A stretch of DNA of 35,668 nucleotides from Candidatus Sulfotelmatobacter sp. (GCA_025462865.1 JAOAPI010000077.1:1-35668); one strand, 5' to 3'; shown: positions 1-7,672, counted from the stretch's first letter. Numbers and translations: made by a program. Notes: generated by a model from the letters alone, not told the origin.

Positions 1-161
1 CCCCTCGCACCCCTACCACTCCACCACACGGACTGTTTGAAGCGGGACGCCAGATTGATTGGGCATTTGTCCGAGGACGCGTGCGGGCGTCCTCCGGCCA
101 AGTGCATCGCCGGGTCAAAGCATCGGACCACTACCCTATCTCCTTCATGCTGACTGGATAG
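1..161 (+). CDS. Endonuclease/exonuclease/phosphatase family protein, 3' end only
   Basis: The reading frame is open from the left edge (first full codon at 3) to TAG at 159-161 and gives about 52 residues. The segment contains GRQIDWAFVRG and, near the end, KASDHYPISFML. These match the C-terminal half of the EEP (DNase I-like) fold: the conserved Asp before the last strand ('QIDWIFV') and the terminal SDHYP motif, whose Asp-His pair is catalytic in this superfamily. The family includes nucleases, phosphodiesterases and sphingomyelinases, so the substrate cannot be told from this fragment. The start and most of the domain lie outside the window. Confidence comes from the two motifs in the correct order and spacing from the stop. 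Confidence 0.75.
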   Translation, partial: PRTPTTPPHGLFEAGRQIDWAFVRGRVRASSGQVHRRVKASDHYPISFMLTG

Positions 162-368
162 AACCTGTCCGAGCACGCTACCGGTTCCGTCGGCACGGGC
201 GAGTTGGGAGGATGAGGATGGTTCCGGCCGGGTCTCTTGTGCGCTCGGACCCGCACGGTTGGGAGTTGAGGAAGTCACGCCGGAACCGGAGAGCTCTCCA
301 CGGCGACTTCCATGGCGGCGAAGCAAACGTCTTCACGAACTACGCTTTCGAAACGGTTGACGCTTGGA

Positions 369-551
369 TTATGCCGCGCGAGAGACCGCGCCGCGATTGA
401 CCAGTAGTTCAAATATGGTGCCAAGGGCCCCCGGTCCCCTGGAGCTGCGATAGAACACCCGCAATTCGTCGGGTTGCTCTTCAGCCGACGTCTTCACTAT
501 CGAAAATGACGTACGATTGATCAGGTTTGGATTGCGCCATACGATTTCCAT
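369..551 (-). CDS. Small hypothetical protein (60 aa)
   Basis: This minus-strand ORF starts at ATG 551. A good Shine-Dalgarno stretch (AAGGAAGG) lies about nine bases upstream. The product begins MEIVWRNPNLINRTSF, is hydrophilic with a mixed alpha/beta composition and no cysteines, and has no signal peptide. Codons are mostly G/C-ending, as in neighbouring real genes. It follows another 60-codon minus-strand ORF with only 15 bases between them, so they could be co-transcribed. I do not recognise a family. The RBS and codon use favour a real gene, but short length and lack of a known domain keep confidence moderate. Confidence 0.42.
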   Translation of the reverse strand: MEIVWRNPNLINRTSFSIVKTSAEEQPDELRVFYRSSRGPGALGTIFELLVNRGAVSRAA

Positions 552-566
552 GAAAGCTTACCTTCC

Positions 567-749
567 TTAAGAAGAGTAGTACTTGCAACGCTCGTTCTTC
601 CGAAGTGTCAATACCGTGACACTTTGCCAGACAGTCACTTCGTGATCTCTCTGACGTTGACCACACCCTTCTCCTCTGCACTCGAACTTCCATTCGATCT
701 TTTCCAGCACGAAGTCGGAACGGATGCTTCGTTCAAATAAAACACCCAT
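567..749 (-). CDS. Small hypothetical protein (60 aa), possible partner of the next ORF
   Basis: This minus-strand ORF starts at ATG 749 and ends 15 bases before the start of the 369-551 ORF. The product begins MGVLFERSIRSDFVLEKI, is charged, and has three cysteines, two of them in the short run CRGEGC that could bind metal. The region upstream is an inverted repeat (753-784), and there is no strong Shine-Dalgarno (a GAGGG lies about 13 bases from the ATG). No family is recognised. Tight spacing to the better-supported downstream ORF is the main reason to list it; it may instead be a chance frame. Confidence 0.28.
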   Translation of the reverse strand: MGVLFERSIRSDFVLEKIEWKFECRGEGCGQRQRDHEVTVWQSVTVLTLRKNERCKYYSS

Positions 750-752
750 TTA

Positions 753-784
753 GTCAGTCCGACCCTCAAGTTGAGAGGACTGAC
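753..784. repeat. Inverted repeat upstream of the small minus-strand ORFs
   Basis: GTCAGTCC (753-760) is exactly complementary to GGACTGAC (777-784). The spacer contains a second nested inverted repeat, CTCAA-g-TTGAG (765-775). The whole element could fold as a two-tiered hairpin or act as an operator for the minus-strand ORF starting at 749. There is no T-run, so it is not a typical intrinsic terminator. The rest of 785-993 shows no gene that I can support. Confidence 0.4.
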
Positions 785-993
785 CACATGGCGGCTGGAT
801 ATTTACCGTGAGACCGTAGCGTTTCGTTCCGTGCAAAAACATTTGGCGACTCGGTTGCTCTTACGTTTGAATCCGAAAGCGAGGGGCTGCAGCCCTTGTC
901 CATCGGGCGCCCTCCCCAAAACGCGCCTGCGGCCCCGCGCTTACGGTTTTGTGCATTCGGCGGTAAAGAACCGCCACAACAGGGAGAGGCATT

Positions 994-1209
994 ATGGCTT
1001 CGCTTGCTGTAATTACAAACACCAACTCGAGCTTGATCTCCGCTATACGTAACCTGATCTGCCCGCTTTGCGGAGCAAGCATGATGGGATTTCGTTGTCT
1101 CGGATACTGTCGCAGCGACTGGCGTCAGGACTGGGAGCGGGCGATCTGCGCTGGATCGAAGAGTGAAAGACCTCGTTCTGGGAAATCGTGCGCAAAGCAT
1201 CGACTGTAG
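994..1209 (+). CDS. Small putative zinc-ribbon protein (71 aa)
   Basis: ATG 994 is preceded by a strong Shine-Dalgarno (AGGGAGAGG, 981-989). The product contains ICPLCGASMMGFRCLGYC, a CxxC-x8-CxxxC pattern, followed by CRSDWRQDWERA. The cysteine spacing is compatible with a small zinc ribbon. The last 20 residues are basic and of low complexity. No named family is recognised. It lies upstream of the MscS-type gene in the same orientation and overlaps in another frame the small ORF at 1188-1325, so at most one of these may be real. The RBS and cysteine pattern support it; small size limits confidence. Confidence 0.4.
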   Translation: MASLAVITNTNSSLISAIRNLICPLCGASMMGFRCLGYCRSDWRQDWERAICAGSKSERPRSGKSCAKHRL

Positions 1210-1325
1210 ACAAACCGGCTCGCGCCCACGGCACTGTTGTCTCGGCTGACCTCGTACTTGAACGCGCCGGCATTGGCGAGGCCAATGCTCTGGCAAGCTT
1301 CATCAAGGAAGGACAAGAAACGTGA
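1188..1325 (+). CDS. Small ORF overlapping the MscS-type gene start (45 aa)
   Basis: This short frame begins at GTG 1188 (weak GGGA upstream) and ends at TGA 1323-1325. Its stop overlaps the GTG start of the MscS-type gene in a 4-base GTGA overlap, an arrangement seen at three other junctions in this window and typical of coupled genes. The product (from VRKASTVDKPARAHG to SFIKEGQET) looks like a small soluble helical protein. An in-frame TGA at 1164 limits the frame upstream, so it could also be the 3' remnant of a longer gene. It conflicts with the tail of the 994-1209 ORF. Support is limited to the junction and composition. Confidence 0.27.
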   Translation: MRKASTVDKPARAHGTVVSADLVLERAGIGEANALASFIKEGQET

Positions 1326-2947
1326 AGCGGCGTGCGCAGGTAGCCATCTGTTGTGGGATTGTCGCAGCCTCGATAGTCGGCGAACTCTCCGCCGATACCC
1401 CGCCAACTACATATCAGCTCCCCTCGAACTCAGCAGTCATTGGCTACCTTCTTCAATCGGTGAACTGGTATCGCCATATGTACGCCGAACGGCAGGTCGC
1501 CAACGAACCGGCGGACTTCATGTTTCTCGATGACAATCAAGCGATCGAACGGCAGATTGTGAAGCTTTCGTTCGAGTTCGCCAAGGCGGATGTGGTGGTG
1601 GGAACGAGCGCCGCTTCCCCACACGGCGGAACTACATCCACAGATCCTCCTCCTGCTGACCTTGCCCACTTTATCGAACTAAAGAAGCGAATTGATGAAC
1701 TAAGTCAGCAAGCGACGGAGGAGATCAAAAATCTCGACAAAAAGCTGAACGCCGCTAGCCGGGCGGATCGTGGGAAGTTGAAAGCTGCTGAGGAAGACGC
1801 TCAAACTCGATTGCATCTCCTGGATGCAGTTACGCAAGGCCTCAATGATCTAGTCGAGTTTGTTCAGAATCCCACTGAAGCACGCGCCCAAAGCGGACAT
1901 TTGGATTCCATCATCGACGATCTCGCACAATCGATACCGGAAATGAACGGCGAGTCAGTTCCCTCCGCGACAGCACGCCTGCAGGAGGCAAACCCCAGAA
2001 TCGCGGGTAGTGACGCAGGCATCCTCGTTCTTGTGTCGAATGTATCAGCGATGAGCCGTAAGCTTCATGTGGTTGATGAAAAGATGCGTCTCAGTAACAA
2101 CTTGACATTGTCCGCGGAGAATCTGCGGATCCCCCTGGCCGCTTTCGTCACTCGGCTTATTCAGAGTGTTGCGATAATCGACTTGCAGAGCAACGATCTT
2201 CCATCCTTGCGCGAACAGAAGTCGCACCTCGACGCAGTTACTCTCGAACTCAAGGGGCTATCCCCGGCAATCGTGGCGCTCGATAAACAAAAGGTTTTGC
2301 TTGCCGAGTACAAATCAAATGTGTTGCGCTTGCGAACGGACGTAGCTGGCCAGTACAGGCAGGCGTGGAAAGAGTTGATGATCCGACTTTTCATCGTTGC
2401 GTTGATCATAGGTTTGCTACTTGCGATCGGCAACGTTTCGCGCCGGCTCGCACTGCGACGTGTTCAAGATCCAAATCGGCAACGACTCATAGGCATGATC
2501 CACCAATTTCTTACTCTATTGGCCATTGCAGTCGTCATATTGTTCGTCCTTGCTTCTGACCTGAAATCTGTCGCAACCTACCTTGGACTTCTCAGCGCCG
2601 GGCTCTTGCTCGCATTGCAAAACGTCATCCCCGCCAGTCTCGGCGCTCTCCTCCTGGTTGGGAAGCGCGGAATCAGAATCGGTGACCGAGTACAGGTCTC
2701 CGGCGTTACCGGTGATGTCTTCAATATGGGCCTGCTGCAATTCCAATTGAAAGAGTTCGATGTACAGAAGCAGCGGTATACCGGCCACGTGGCGACCTTT
2801 TCGAATTCCTTGGTCTTCCTGTCACCCGCAATTGCTTTGCTGAAGTTAAATTCAACTCTTGAGAATGCGTCCAAGCCCACAGCGAACAAAGCGGGAACAG
2901 GAGCGGATTTGGAGAGGCGTGGGTCGCCCTCCGGAACACAGATCTAA
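1322..2947 (+). CDS. MscS-family mechanosensitive ion channel with periplasmic coiled-coil N-terminus
   Basis: This is an inner-membrane channel of the small-conductance mechanosensitive family, which releases solutes on hypo-osmotic shock. The GTG start at 1322 has AAGGAAGG nine bases upstream. Residues 1-25 form a signal peptide. About 300 residues of mostly helical, charged sequence follow, including likely coiled coil around 115-180, and these should lie in the periplasm. Membrane segments are at about 353-372 and 397-413. The pore helix and beta-domain lie at about 418-508: GLLSAGLLLALQN, then GIRIGDRVQVSGVTGDV, a classic MscS signature. A final NSLVF motif is also present. The protein stops about 35 residues later, so the cytoplasmic alpha/beta vestibule of E. 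coli MscS appears to be missing. The family call is firm; gating function is inferred. Confidence 0.88.
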   Translation: MKRRAQVAICCGIVAASIVGELSADTPPTTYQLPSNSAVIGYLLQSVNWYRHMYAERQVANEPADFMFLDDNQAIERQIVKLSFEFAKADVVVGTSAASPHGGTTSTDPPPADLAHFIELKKRIDELSQQATEEIKNLDKKLNAASRADRGKLKAAEEDAQTRLHLLDAVTQGLNDLVEFVQNPTEARAQSGHLDSIIDDLAQSIPEMNGESVPSATARLQEANPRIAGSDAGILVLVSNVSAMSRKLHVVDEKMRLSNNLTLSAENLRIPLAAFVTRLIQSVAIIDLQSNDLPSLREQKSHLDAVTLELKGLSPAIVALDKQKVLLAEYKSNVLRLRTDVAGQYRQAWKELMIRLFIVALIIGLLLAIGNVSRRLALRRVQDPNRQRLIGMIHQFLTLLAIAVVILFVLASDLKSVATYLGLLSAGLLLALQNVIPASLGALLLVGKRGIRIGDRVQVSGVTGDVFNMGLLQFQLKEFDVQKQRYTGHVATFSNSLVFLSPAIALLKLNSTLENASKPTANKAGTGADLERRGSPSGTQI

Positions 2948-3258
2948 GAATTAGTTCTTAAAACGCTGAACATCAGGAAACGCAAGCCCAGATCGCTCAG
3001 TTCGAGTCATTCCGATGACTTCGGCTCTCGTGTCAGGGTAATGACTCTCGGCAATGTTGAGTTTCGCTCGTTTCCCATGCGATGGCGCCTATCGCCTACC
3101 GGGCTCGCGGTTCGCTGAAGGAATTTCTTCAGGCTTTTACGACTAGGCTGCAGAACTCGATTCCAGTCTCGCCATGGCACCAGCGATGCAGTAAGCTCCT
3201 GGATTTCGCCGCGCCTCGGCCCAGCGATACGTCTTTGCCATGGGATTTCCGCGCCCTG
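2948..3258. other. Intergenic stretch without a supported gene
   Basis: These 311 bases separate the MscS-type gene from the small minus-strand gene at 3259-3378. Immediately after the MscS stop lies TAAGAA-TTAG-TTCTTA (2945-2960), a 6-bp stem with a 4-base loop that could end transcription weakly. Several open frames exist on both strands but none has a Shine-Dalgarno with protein-like composition that I would defend. Confidence 0.5.
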
Positions 3259-3378
3259 TCACGCGGATTTTCGAACCGCCAATGGAAACTCCAGCAGCTT
3301 GCCGCGTTTGTCTGGCGGCAGCCACTTTGCAACCTTGCGAAAACTTTGCGGAATATAGAATTCGATCACTTTTGCCAT
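3259..3378 (-). CDS. Small conserved-looking hypothetical protein (39 aa)
   Basis: This minus-strand ORF starts at ATG 3378 directly after a strong GGAGG Shine-Dalgarno and ends with TGA at 3259-3261. The product begins MAKVIEFYIPQSFRKVAKWL and ends in RKSA. It is basic and compact, with no membrane segment or cysteine. I recall similarly sized proteins starting MAKVIEFY and ending in a Lys-Ser-Ala tail in Acidobacteriota, without an assigned function; this is memory, not a search. It stands alone, convergent with the MscS-type gene and divergent from the sigma factor. The RBS, protein-like codons and memory of homologues make it likely real despite its size. Confidence 0.6.
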   Translation of the reverse strand: MAKVIEFYIPQSFRKVAKWLPPDKRGKLLEFPLAVRKSA

Positions 3379-3564
3379 ACATCCTCCGAAGAATTCCTTT
3401 GATTGGTGCAACCGGAGAAGAAGCACGCGGGATTCCAAAGCGATTTTCGGGCGGGCAAGTCACTTGAGGAGCCTTGCACCACTTGTGTCGTCCTGTTTGC
3501 GCGTAAATGACGGAGAGTCCGGCGATATGCGTTTTGGCAGGCTACGTGCTTTTGCTCTTGTGGA

Positions 3565-4182
3565 ATGAGAAACAGGACACTGGAAGCGGCCGTAGAGAAG
3601 AATAAATGCCGTGAGGTGGTCGACCACCAAAGCGCACCTCGGAAATTGCAGGACGTTCTGTCACTCCGCTTACCGTCTTTTTATCGTTGTGCCTTCCGAC
3701 TGTTGGGGAATGCGGCTGACGCAGAGGATGCAGTGCAGGAGGCCCTCGTATCCGCTTACAAACATATAGACCAGTTTAGGGGGCAGTCTCAGATCTCCAC
3801 TTGGTTGACGGCGATTGTCCGCAACTGCGCTCTGATGCAATTGCGCAAACGACCACGCCACATTCATTTCTCGTTGGACGAACCGTTCGGAGAGAAACAA
3901 CCGCGCTCTCTATGGGAAGCACTCGCGGACCAGCGGCCCAGTCCGGAAGAGGAGTTTCGGAAGTCCGAACTAACGGCGCATTTGCGACAATGCACAAAAC
4001 TGCTGTCACCTACCTTACGAAGAACATTTCAGCTGCGTGTCGTGGATGGTCTCTCAACCTTTGACACAGCCCAAATCCTGGGATTGCCACACGGAACGGT
4101 CAAGGCGCAACTGTCGCGCGCGCGAGCAAAAATTGCGCGGCACATGCGGCCAGTGCTTGCACCACGTCGTCGTAGATCTTAG
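3565..4182 (+). CDS. ECF-type RNA polymerase sigma factor
   Basis: This sigma-70 family extracytoplasmic-function sigma factor has 205 residues, a normal length. Region 2 spans about 36-98: FRLLGNAADAEDAVQEA is the classic core-binding helix, followed by FRGQSQISTWLTAIVRN, the -10 recognition part. Region 4 spans about 138-192: LSPTLRRTFQLRVVDGLS, then an HTH with GLPHGTVKAQLSRARAKI. ATG 3565 has only a short GTGGA upstream, so the start is somewhat uncertain, and the first 30 residues are poorly conserved. No anti-sigma gene lies on either side, and the next gene encodes an envelope protein. Such orphan ECF factors may be controlled by an unlinked partner or transcriptionally. The arginine-rich tail is unremarkable. 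Confidence 0.93.
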   Translation: MRNRTLEAAVEKNKCREVVDHQSAPRKLQDVLSLRLPSFYRCAFRLLGNAADAEDAVQEALVSAYKHIDQFRGQSQISTWLTAIVRNCALMQLRKRPRHIHFSLDEPFGEKQPRSLWEALADQRPSPEEEFRKSELTAHLRQCTKLLSPTLRRTFQLRVVDGLSTFDTAQILGLPHGTVKAQLSRARAKIARHMRPVLAPRRRRS

Positions 4183-4434
4183 CGGCGGCACAAGTAGTTC
4201 GACCTCGCTGATGTTAACGGACAACCCGCACCCTACGACGCGTCCAGCACAGACAGCGACCTTCACAGAATAGGGCGCGCCCACTCCTCAACGGTGTCGC
4301 GCGTCGAGTTGTCATCGATCACTGTCAACACACTTGACACAGATTCGTCGCCTCACGGCGTTGAACATTCATCAAGTTGCGAACTTTTTGGTTTGGCATC
4401 TCTGTTGCTCTTATGACCCGCATAGAGGTTTTTG

Positions 4435-5451
4435 TTGAAACGCTCATATCTCAATCTCGTTGCCGCATTCTGCACGGCGGTAGTTCTTTCCCTTCCGGCG
4501 TTAAGCCAGATCCCTGAAGCTGCGCTTCGGACAGCAACCATCATGGGCACCGTCACCGATACCAACGGCGATGTGATCCCGCACGCGACGGTCGTCCTTA
4601 AAGAAGTTGAAGGCAATGACCCTCGTACGATCGTGACAAGCGAACACGGGATGTTCGAGTTTCGTGATGTGACACCGGGCATTACCTATCAGCTCAGCAT
4701 TAGCGCCAATGATTTTGGAGACTGGACATCTACTCCGATCACACTGAATCCGGAACAGTTCAAAATTGTGAGCGGCATCCAACTGCGAATTGCAACCGAG
4801 AGCACCACTGTGGATGTGCATTACGACCCTGTCGAGGTGGCGACTGAGCAGTTCAAGGCCGAGGAAAAGCAACGCGTCTTTGGAATCATTCCGAATTTTT
4901 ATGTCTCCTATGAGAAGGATCCTGCTCCGCTCACAGCGAAGATGAAATTCAAGCTGGCCCTCAAAGTGTCAACCGATCCAGTTACTGCTGTGGGAGTGTT
5001 CATTGTGGCCAGCGCCAAGCAGGCAGGAGACACTCCGAATTTTGGGCAAGGTTGGGGAGCGTATGGAAAACGGCTAGGCGTAACCGCTGCCGATGGCTTC
5101 TCGGACATCATGATCGGTGGCGCCATCCTGCCATCATTATTGCATCAGGACCCGCGCTACTTTTATCAAGGGACTGGCACGACCGGCTCTCGAGTTCGTC
5201 ACTCAATGTTTAGTCCTTTCGTCGCCCGCGGCGACAATGGAAAGTGGCAGCCGAACTATTCAAGCCTCGGCGGCGACTTGGCGGCCTCGGCCCTCGCGAA
5301 TCTCTACTATCCGAGATCCGATCGAGGCGCCGGGGTGGTGTTCGGAAATTTTGCGATCGGCACCGCGGAACGGATTGGCGCAAACGTGGCCCAGGAGTTC
5401 CTTCTCGGTAGATTCACCCGAAAAGGCGGCCGCCTCAAAGGCAACAAGTAG
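4435..5451 (+). CDS. Carboxypeptidase-regulatory-like domain envelope protein
   Basis: This exported protein of about 338 residues has a signal peptide (hydrophobic run, then LPALSQ at about residue 25) followed by a carboxypeptidase-regulatory-like beta-sandwich, roughly residues 35-115: TIMGTVTDTNGDVIPHATVV then GMFEFRDVTPG. The C-terminal 200 residues are rich in Gly and aromatics (GAILPSLLHQDPRYFYQGTG, NLYYPRSDRG). This architecture is common in Acidobacteriota proteins of unknown role; a surface or outer-membrane location is inferred. No ATG fits. TTG 4435 has AGAGG six bases upstream, and TTG 4432 is the alternative. It follows the sigma gene in the same direction after 252 bases, so it may have its own promoter and could be a target of that factor (speculative). 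Confidence 0.8.
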   Translation: MKRSYLNLVAAFCTAVVLSLPALSQIPEAALRTATIMGTVTDTNGDVIPHATVVLKEVEGNDPRTIVTSEHGMFEFRDVTPGITYQLSISANDFGDWTSTPITLNPEQFKIVSGIQLRIATESTTVDVHYDPVEVATEQFKAEEKQRVFGIIPNFYVSYEKDPAPLTAKMKFKLALKVSTDPVTAVGVFIVASAKQAGDTPNFGQGWGAYGKRLGVTAADGFSDIMIGGAILPSLLHQDPRYFYQGTGTTGSRVRHSMFSPFVARGDNGKWQPNYSSLGGDLAASALANLYYPRSDRGAGVVFGNFAIGTAERIGANVAQEFLLGRFTRKGGRLKGNK

Positions 5452-5522
5452 GAGAAATTCTCGGTCGTCAGGGAGAATGGCGGATGTCGGGTTTGGACGA
5501 AAGCGACCCGAAAAAGATGAAG

Positions 5523-5551
5523 CCTCAAGGCACCATGGGTAACCCTTGAGG
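5523..5551 (+). terminator. Hairpin downstream of the envelope-protein gene
   Basis: CCTCAAGG (5523-5530) pairs exactly with CCTTGAGG (5544-5551) around a 13-base loop, 72 bases after the stop at 5451. There is no T-tract, only purine-rich sequence, so intrinsic termination would be weak. The remaining bases up to 5792 hold no gene that I can support. Confidence 0.35.
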
Positions 5552-5792
5552 AGAAAGAGATAGGAACTCGGGCGAGCGCCATGCGTTCCTGCAGTGGCGT
5601 TCATGGTGCGGAGCCGGATACGTACCGAATAGACAATTCTTGAGTATTCCGTTCCGCAGCGAATTGGTTCATTACACCGTGTGAGCTTCCCACGGCGATG
5701 AGGATTCGGGATAGTTTCCGTATGGCCGACAATCAGCGAACTGGCGGAGTTTCCGGAAGCAAGGGCGCGTTCTCGGTATCGGTCGGACCGAA

Positions 5793-6113
5793 TCACTGTG
5801 TCTGAAACGCGTGAATCACGTTGTCGAAAACCCTTTTAGCAAAGCCTTTATCAAGAGGAGCGTGACCCTGCAACCATCGGAAGAACAGGGGACCACTAAG
5901 CATATCGATCAACAATTCTGGATCGGTCGTCGGCTTCAGTTCTCCTAAGGCGATAGAGTCTTCAATGATGGCACGTTGGATCTGACGCCTTTGGTTGACA
6001 TATCTCTCTAAAAACATCCGTCGGAGTCGCTGGTCCTCATGAATGCCGGTAAGGACGCGTGCCATAACCGTACCCTCTTTAGAGGCCAGGAACTCTCGGA
6101 GGTCCGGGGTTTT
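5793..6113 (-). pseudogene. TetR/AcrR-type regulator fragment lacking the DNA-binding domain
   Basis: The minus-strand frame is open from just after a TGA at 6114-6116 to the stop at 5793. It reads KTPDLREFLASKEGTVMARV and continues with EDQRLRRMFLERYVNQRRQ, ELKPTTDPELLIDMLSGPLF and FDNVIHAF. This matches the C-terminal ligand-binding domain of TetR regulators (TetR_C type, including the GELxxxxDPELLxDxLxGP pattern). The family is normally about 190-210 residues and starts with an HTH of about 50 residues. No HTH can be found in any frame of the 500 bases upstream, so the gene appears decapitated. An ATG at 6065 with AGAGGG eight bases upstream could still yield a 90-residue protein without DNA binding. 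No efflux or other classic target gene is adjacent. Confidence 0.75.
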
Positions 6114-6607
6114 TCATCCTGAAAACCGACGCCCAGGGAAATGTAGGTACATGTATGACATGCGGACAAGCGACGGATACTAGTGTGCAAGCACTCGACC
6201 TGCAGGCGTACGATGCCACCTTTGAACGGGCTAATTCAGCGCTGAGTTTCCCATGGACGAATATGCGCGCAAAGACAATATCCGTTACCGCAATATCACT
6301 TTTTCCATAACATAAAAAGTCCAAAACTAAATCTCGTGGCTGCGCGGAACTATTGTTTGAATCTCATTCCTAAAACAAATATCGACAACAGACGGAAAGA
6401 TAGAAAGTTTAATCCTGACGCGTAATCCTGACGCGACCGGTCACGGCCACGTTCGGCGGAGGTTACAGGACCTGAGCATACCGGGAGTGCAATCTGATGC
6501 GCCCGACAAGGTCTGGCGTCGTCGCGATAACAACGTAGTGAACTCTCATTCAAAAGTTTTCCGCGTCCACTGGACAGTCAGCGTCGCATAGTGGGCACGA
6601 TAGCTGT
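6114..6607. other. Intergenic stretch upstream of the TetR remnant
   Basis: These 494 bases lie between the TetR fragment and the end of the TPR gene. I searched all frames for the missing TetR HTH and for other proteins and found nothing convincing; the longest open minus-strand frame (6079-6324) reads as low-quality sequence. AT-rich patches around 6300-6410 and a 13-base tandem repeat (6410-6435) are the only structures. It resembles decayed or purely regulatory DNA. Confidence 0.5.
6410..6435. repeat. Tandem duplication of a 13-base unit
   Basis: TAATCCTGACGCG occurs twice head-to-tail with no spacer (6410-6422 and 6423-6435). It lies in the non-coding stretch between the TetR remnant and the TPR gene. 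It may be a slippage duplication or a pair of protein-binding sites; nothing else in the region decides between these. Confidence 0.7.
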
Positions 6608-7672
6608 CTAGTGTTCTTCGGCAGCTGAAGATGACCCTTGCAGAGATTGGAACTCGCGCATGTGCTGCTCAGCCGCGGCGGTTTTTCCTTGTTTGCGATA
6701 AAGACCCGCCAAGCCAAAATGCGCCTGAGCCGCAAGTGAGCCTTCCTTTTCGATACTCAATAATTCCGCCCAGGACTTCTCAGCGGAGACGGCATCCCCT
6801 TCTAGAGCGGCCGCCTTGCCAAGAGCATAAAGAGTTTCGGGCATTTGCGGCTGCAGATGGTTTGCGCGCTCCAACTCACCGCGTGCCTCGCGCGCCTTAC
6901 CCTGCTGGAGCAAGGCGTCTCCTAATCGATAGGCGGCTTCCGCATTTCCAGGCTGCAGTTTGGTCTCGGCACGAAAATGTTCTTCCGCCTGCGGCCAGCG
7001 CGAAGTCATGGCAAAAACTTGCCCCAGTTCGAGGTGAAGATTGGGAGTATCAGGGCGAAGCCGGATCGCCTCAAGATATTGTTTTTCCGCTTCAGCCATT
7101 TGCCGGAGAACAAAATAATTCTCAGCCAGCGATTGATGGGCTCGGGCGGAATCAGGATAGCCGGCCAGCAAAGTGTCAATTGACTGTTTCGAAAGCAAAC
7201 CGCTGGCGTGACCCAGATAGTACAGCAGGTCTGGATCATTCGGTCGCTTCTGCAATGCGGCTTGCAGATTGATAATAGCTTCGCTGAATTGTCCAGCTTC
7301 TACTTGGGCGATTCCGAGCGCGGCCTGGTCCTGGGCTTGCTTTAGTTGCGGAATCGCCTCAGCCGCGTAACCCTGTGCTAGCAGCGCATAGCCTAGCAAC
7401 TGATGCGCGGGAACCAGAGTGGAGTCCAGTTCCACAGCACGTTTCAAGGATGCAGCCGCGGCTACATAGTTGCGCTGCTCGAGATAAGCCTGTCCGAGAC
7501 TGACAAAACCGCCGGCAAATTTCGGCTCAAGTTCGGTCACCTGACGAAATTCAGCTGCTGCAGCATCGAAGCGATGTTGGCTTTCGGCCTGACGCCCAGC
7601 TTCCATATGTTGAGTGGCTTCCTGCGAAGTCATCTGCAATGCCAGCCACAGGATCAAAATAGATCGGATCAC
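6608..7672 (-). CDS. Exported tetratricopeptide-repeat protein
   Basis: This 354-residue protein starts at GTG 7672, whose first bases overlap the TGA stop of the upstream FG-GAP gene (4-base GTGA), so it is very likely translationally coupled. A short hydrophobic N-terminus (MIRSILILWLALQM) suggests export or membrane anchoring; there is no clear lipobox cysteine. From about residue 18 to the end, 34-residue helical repeats run almost without break. Examples are AAAEFRQVTELEPKFAGGFV, EKQYLEAIRLRPDTPNLHLE and AEEHFRAETKLQPGNAEAAY, with the usual Gly/Ala and Pro positions. TPR arrays bind peptides or proteins, and SusD-family glycan binders are also built on a TPR scaffold. As third gene of the receptor operon it probably acts at the envelope with its two partners (inference). 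Confidence 0.9.
   Translation of the reverse strand: MIRSILILWLALQMTSQEATQHMEAGRQAESQHRFDAAAAEFRQVTELEPKFAGGFVSLGQAYLEQRNYVAAAASLKRAVELDSTLVPAHQLLGYALLAQGYAAEAIPQLKQAQDQAALGIAQVEAGQFSEAIINLQAALQKRPNDPDLLYYLGHASGLLSKQSIDTLLAGYPDSARAHQSLAENYFVLRQMAEAEKQYLEAIRLRPDTPNLHLELGQVFAMTSRWPQAEEHFRAETKLQPGNAEAAYRLGDALLQQGKAREARGELERANHLQPQMPETLYALGKAAALEGDAVSAEKSWAELLSIEKEGSLAAQAHFGLAGLYRKQGKTAAAEQHMREFQSLQGSSSAAEEH

Noticed and set aside
59..400. 113-codon plus-strand ORF at the left edge
   Set aside because: It overlaps the end of the EEP-family gene in another frame; the product is Arg/Gly-rich without motif or Shine-Dalgarno.
4411..4431. ECF-type promoter (GCGAACTTTTT) before the carboxypeptidase-regulatory-domain gene
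   Set aside because: Only a partial -35 likeness and no matching -10 at the right distance.
5260..5796. 178-codon minus-strand ORF
   Set aside because: Half is antisense to the envelope-protein gene and the rest lacks protein-like composition; no Shine-Dalgarno.
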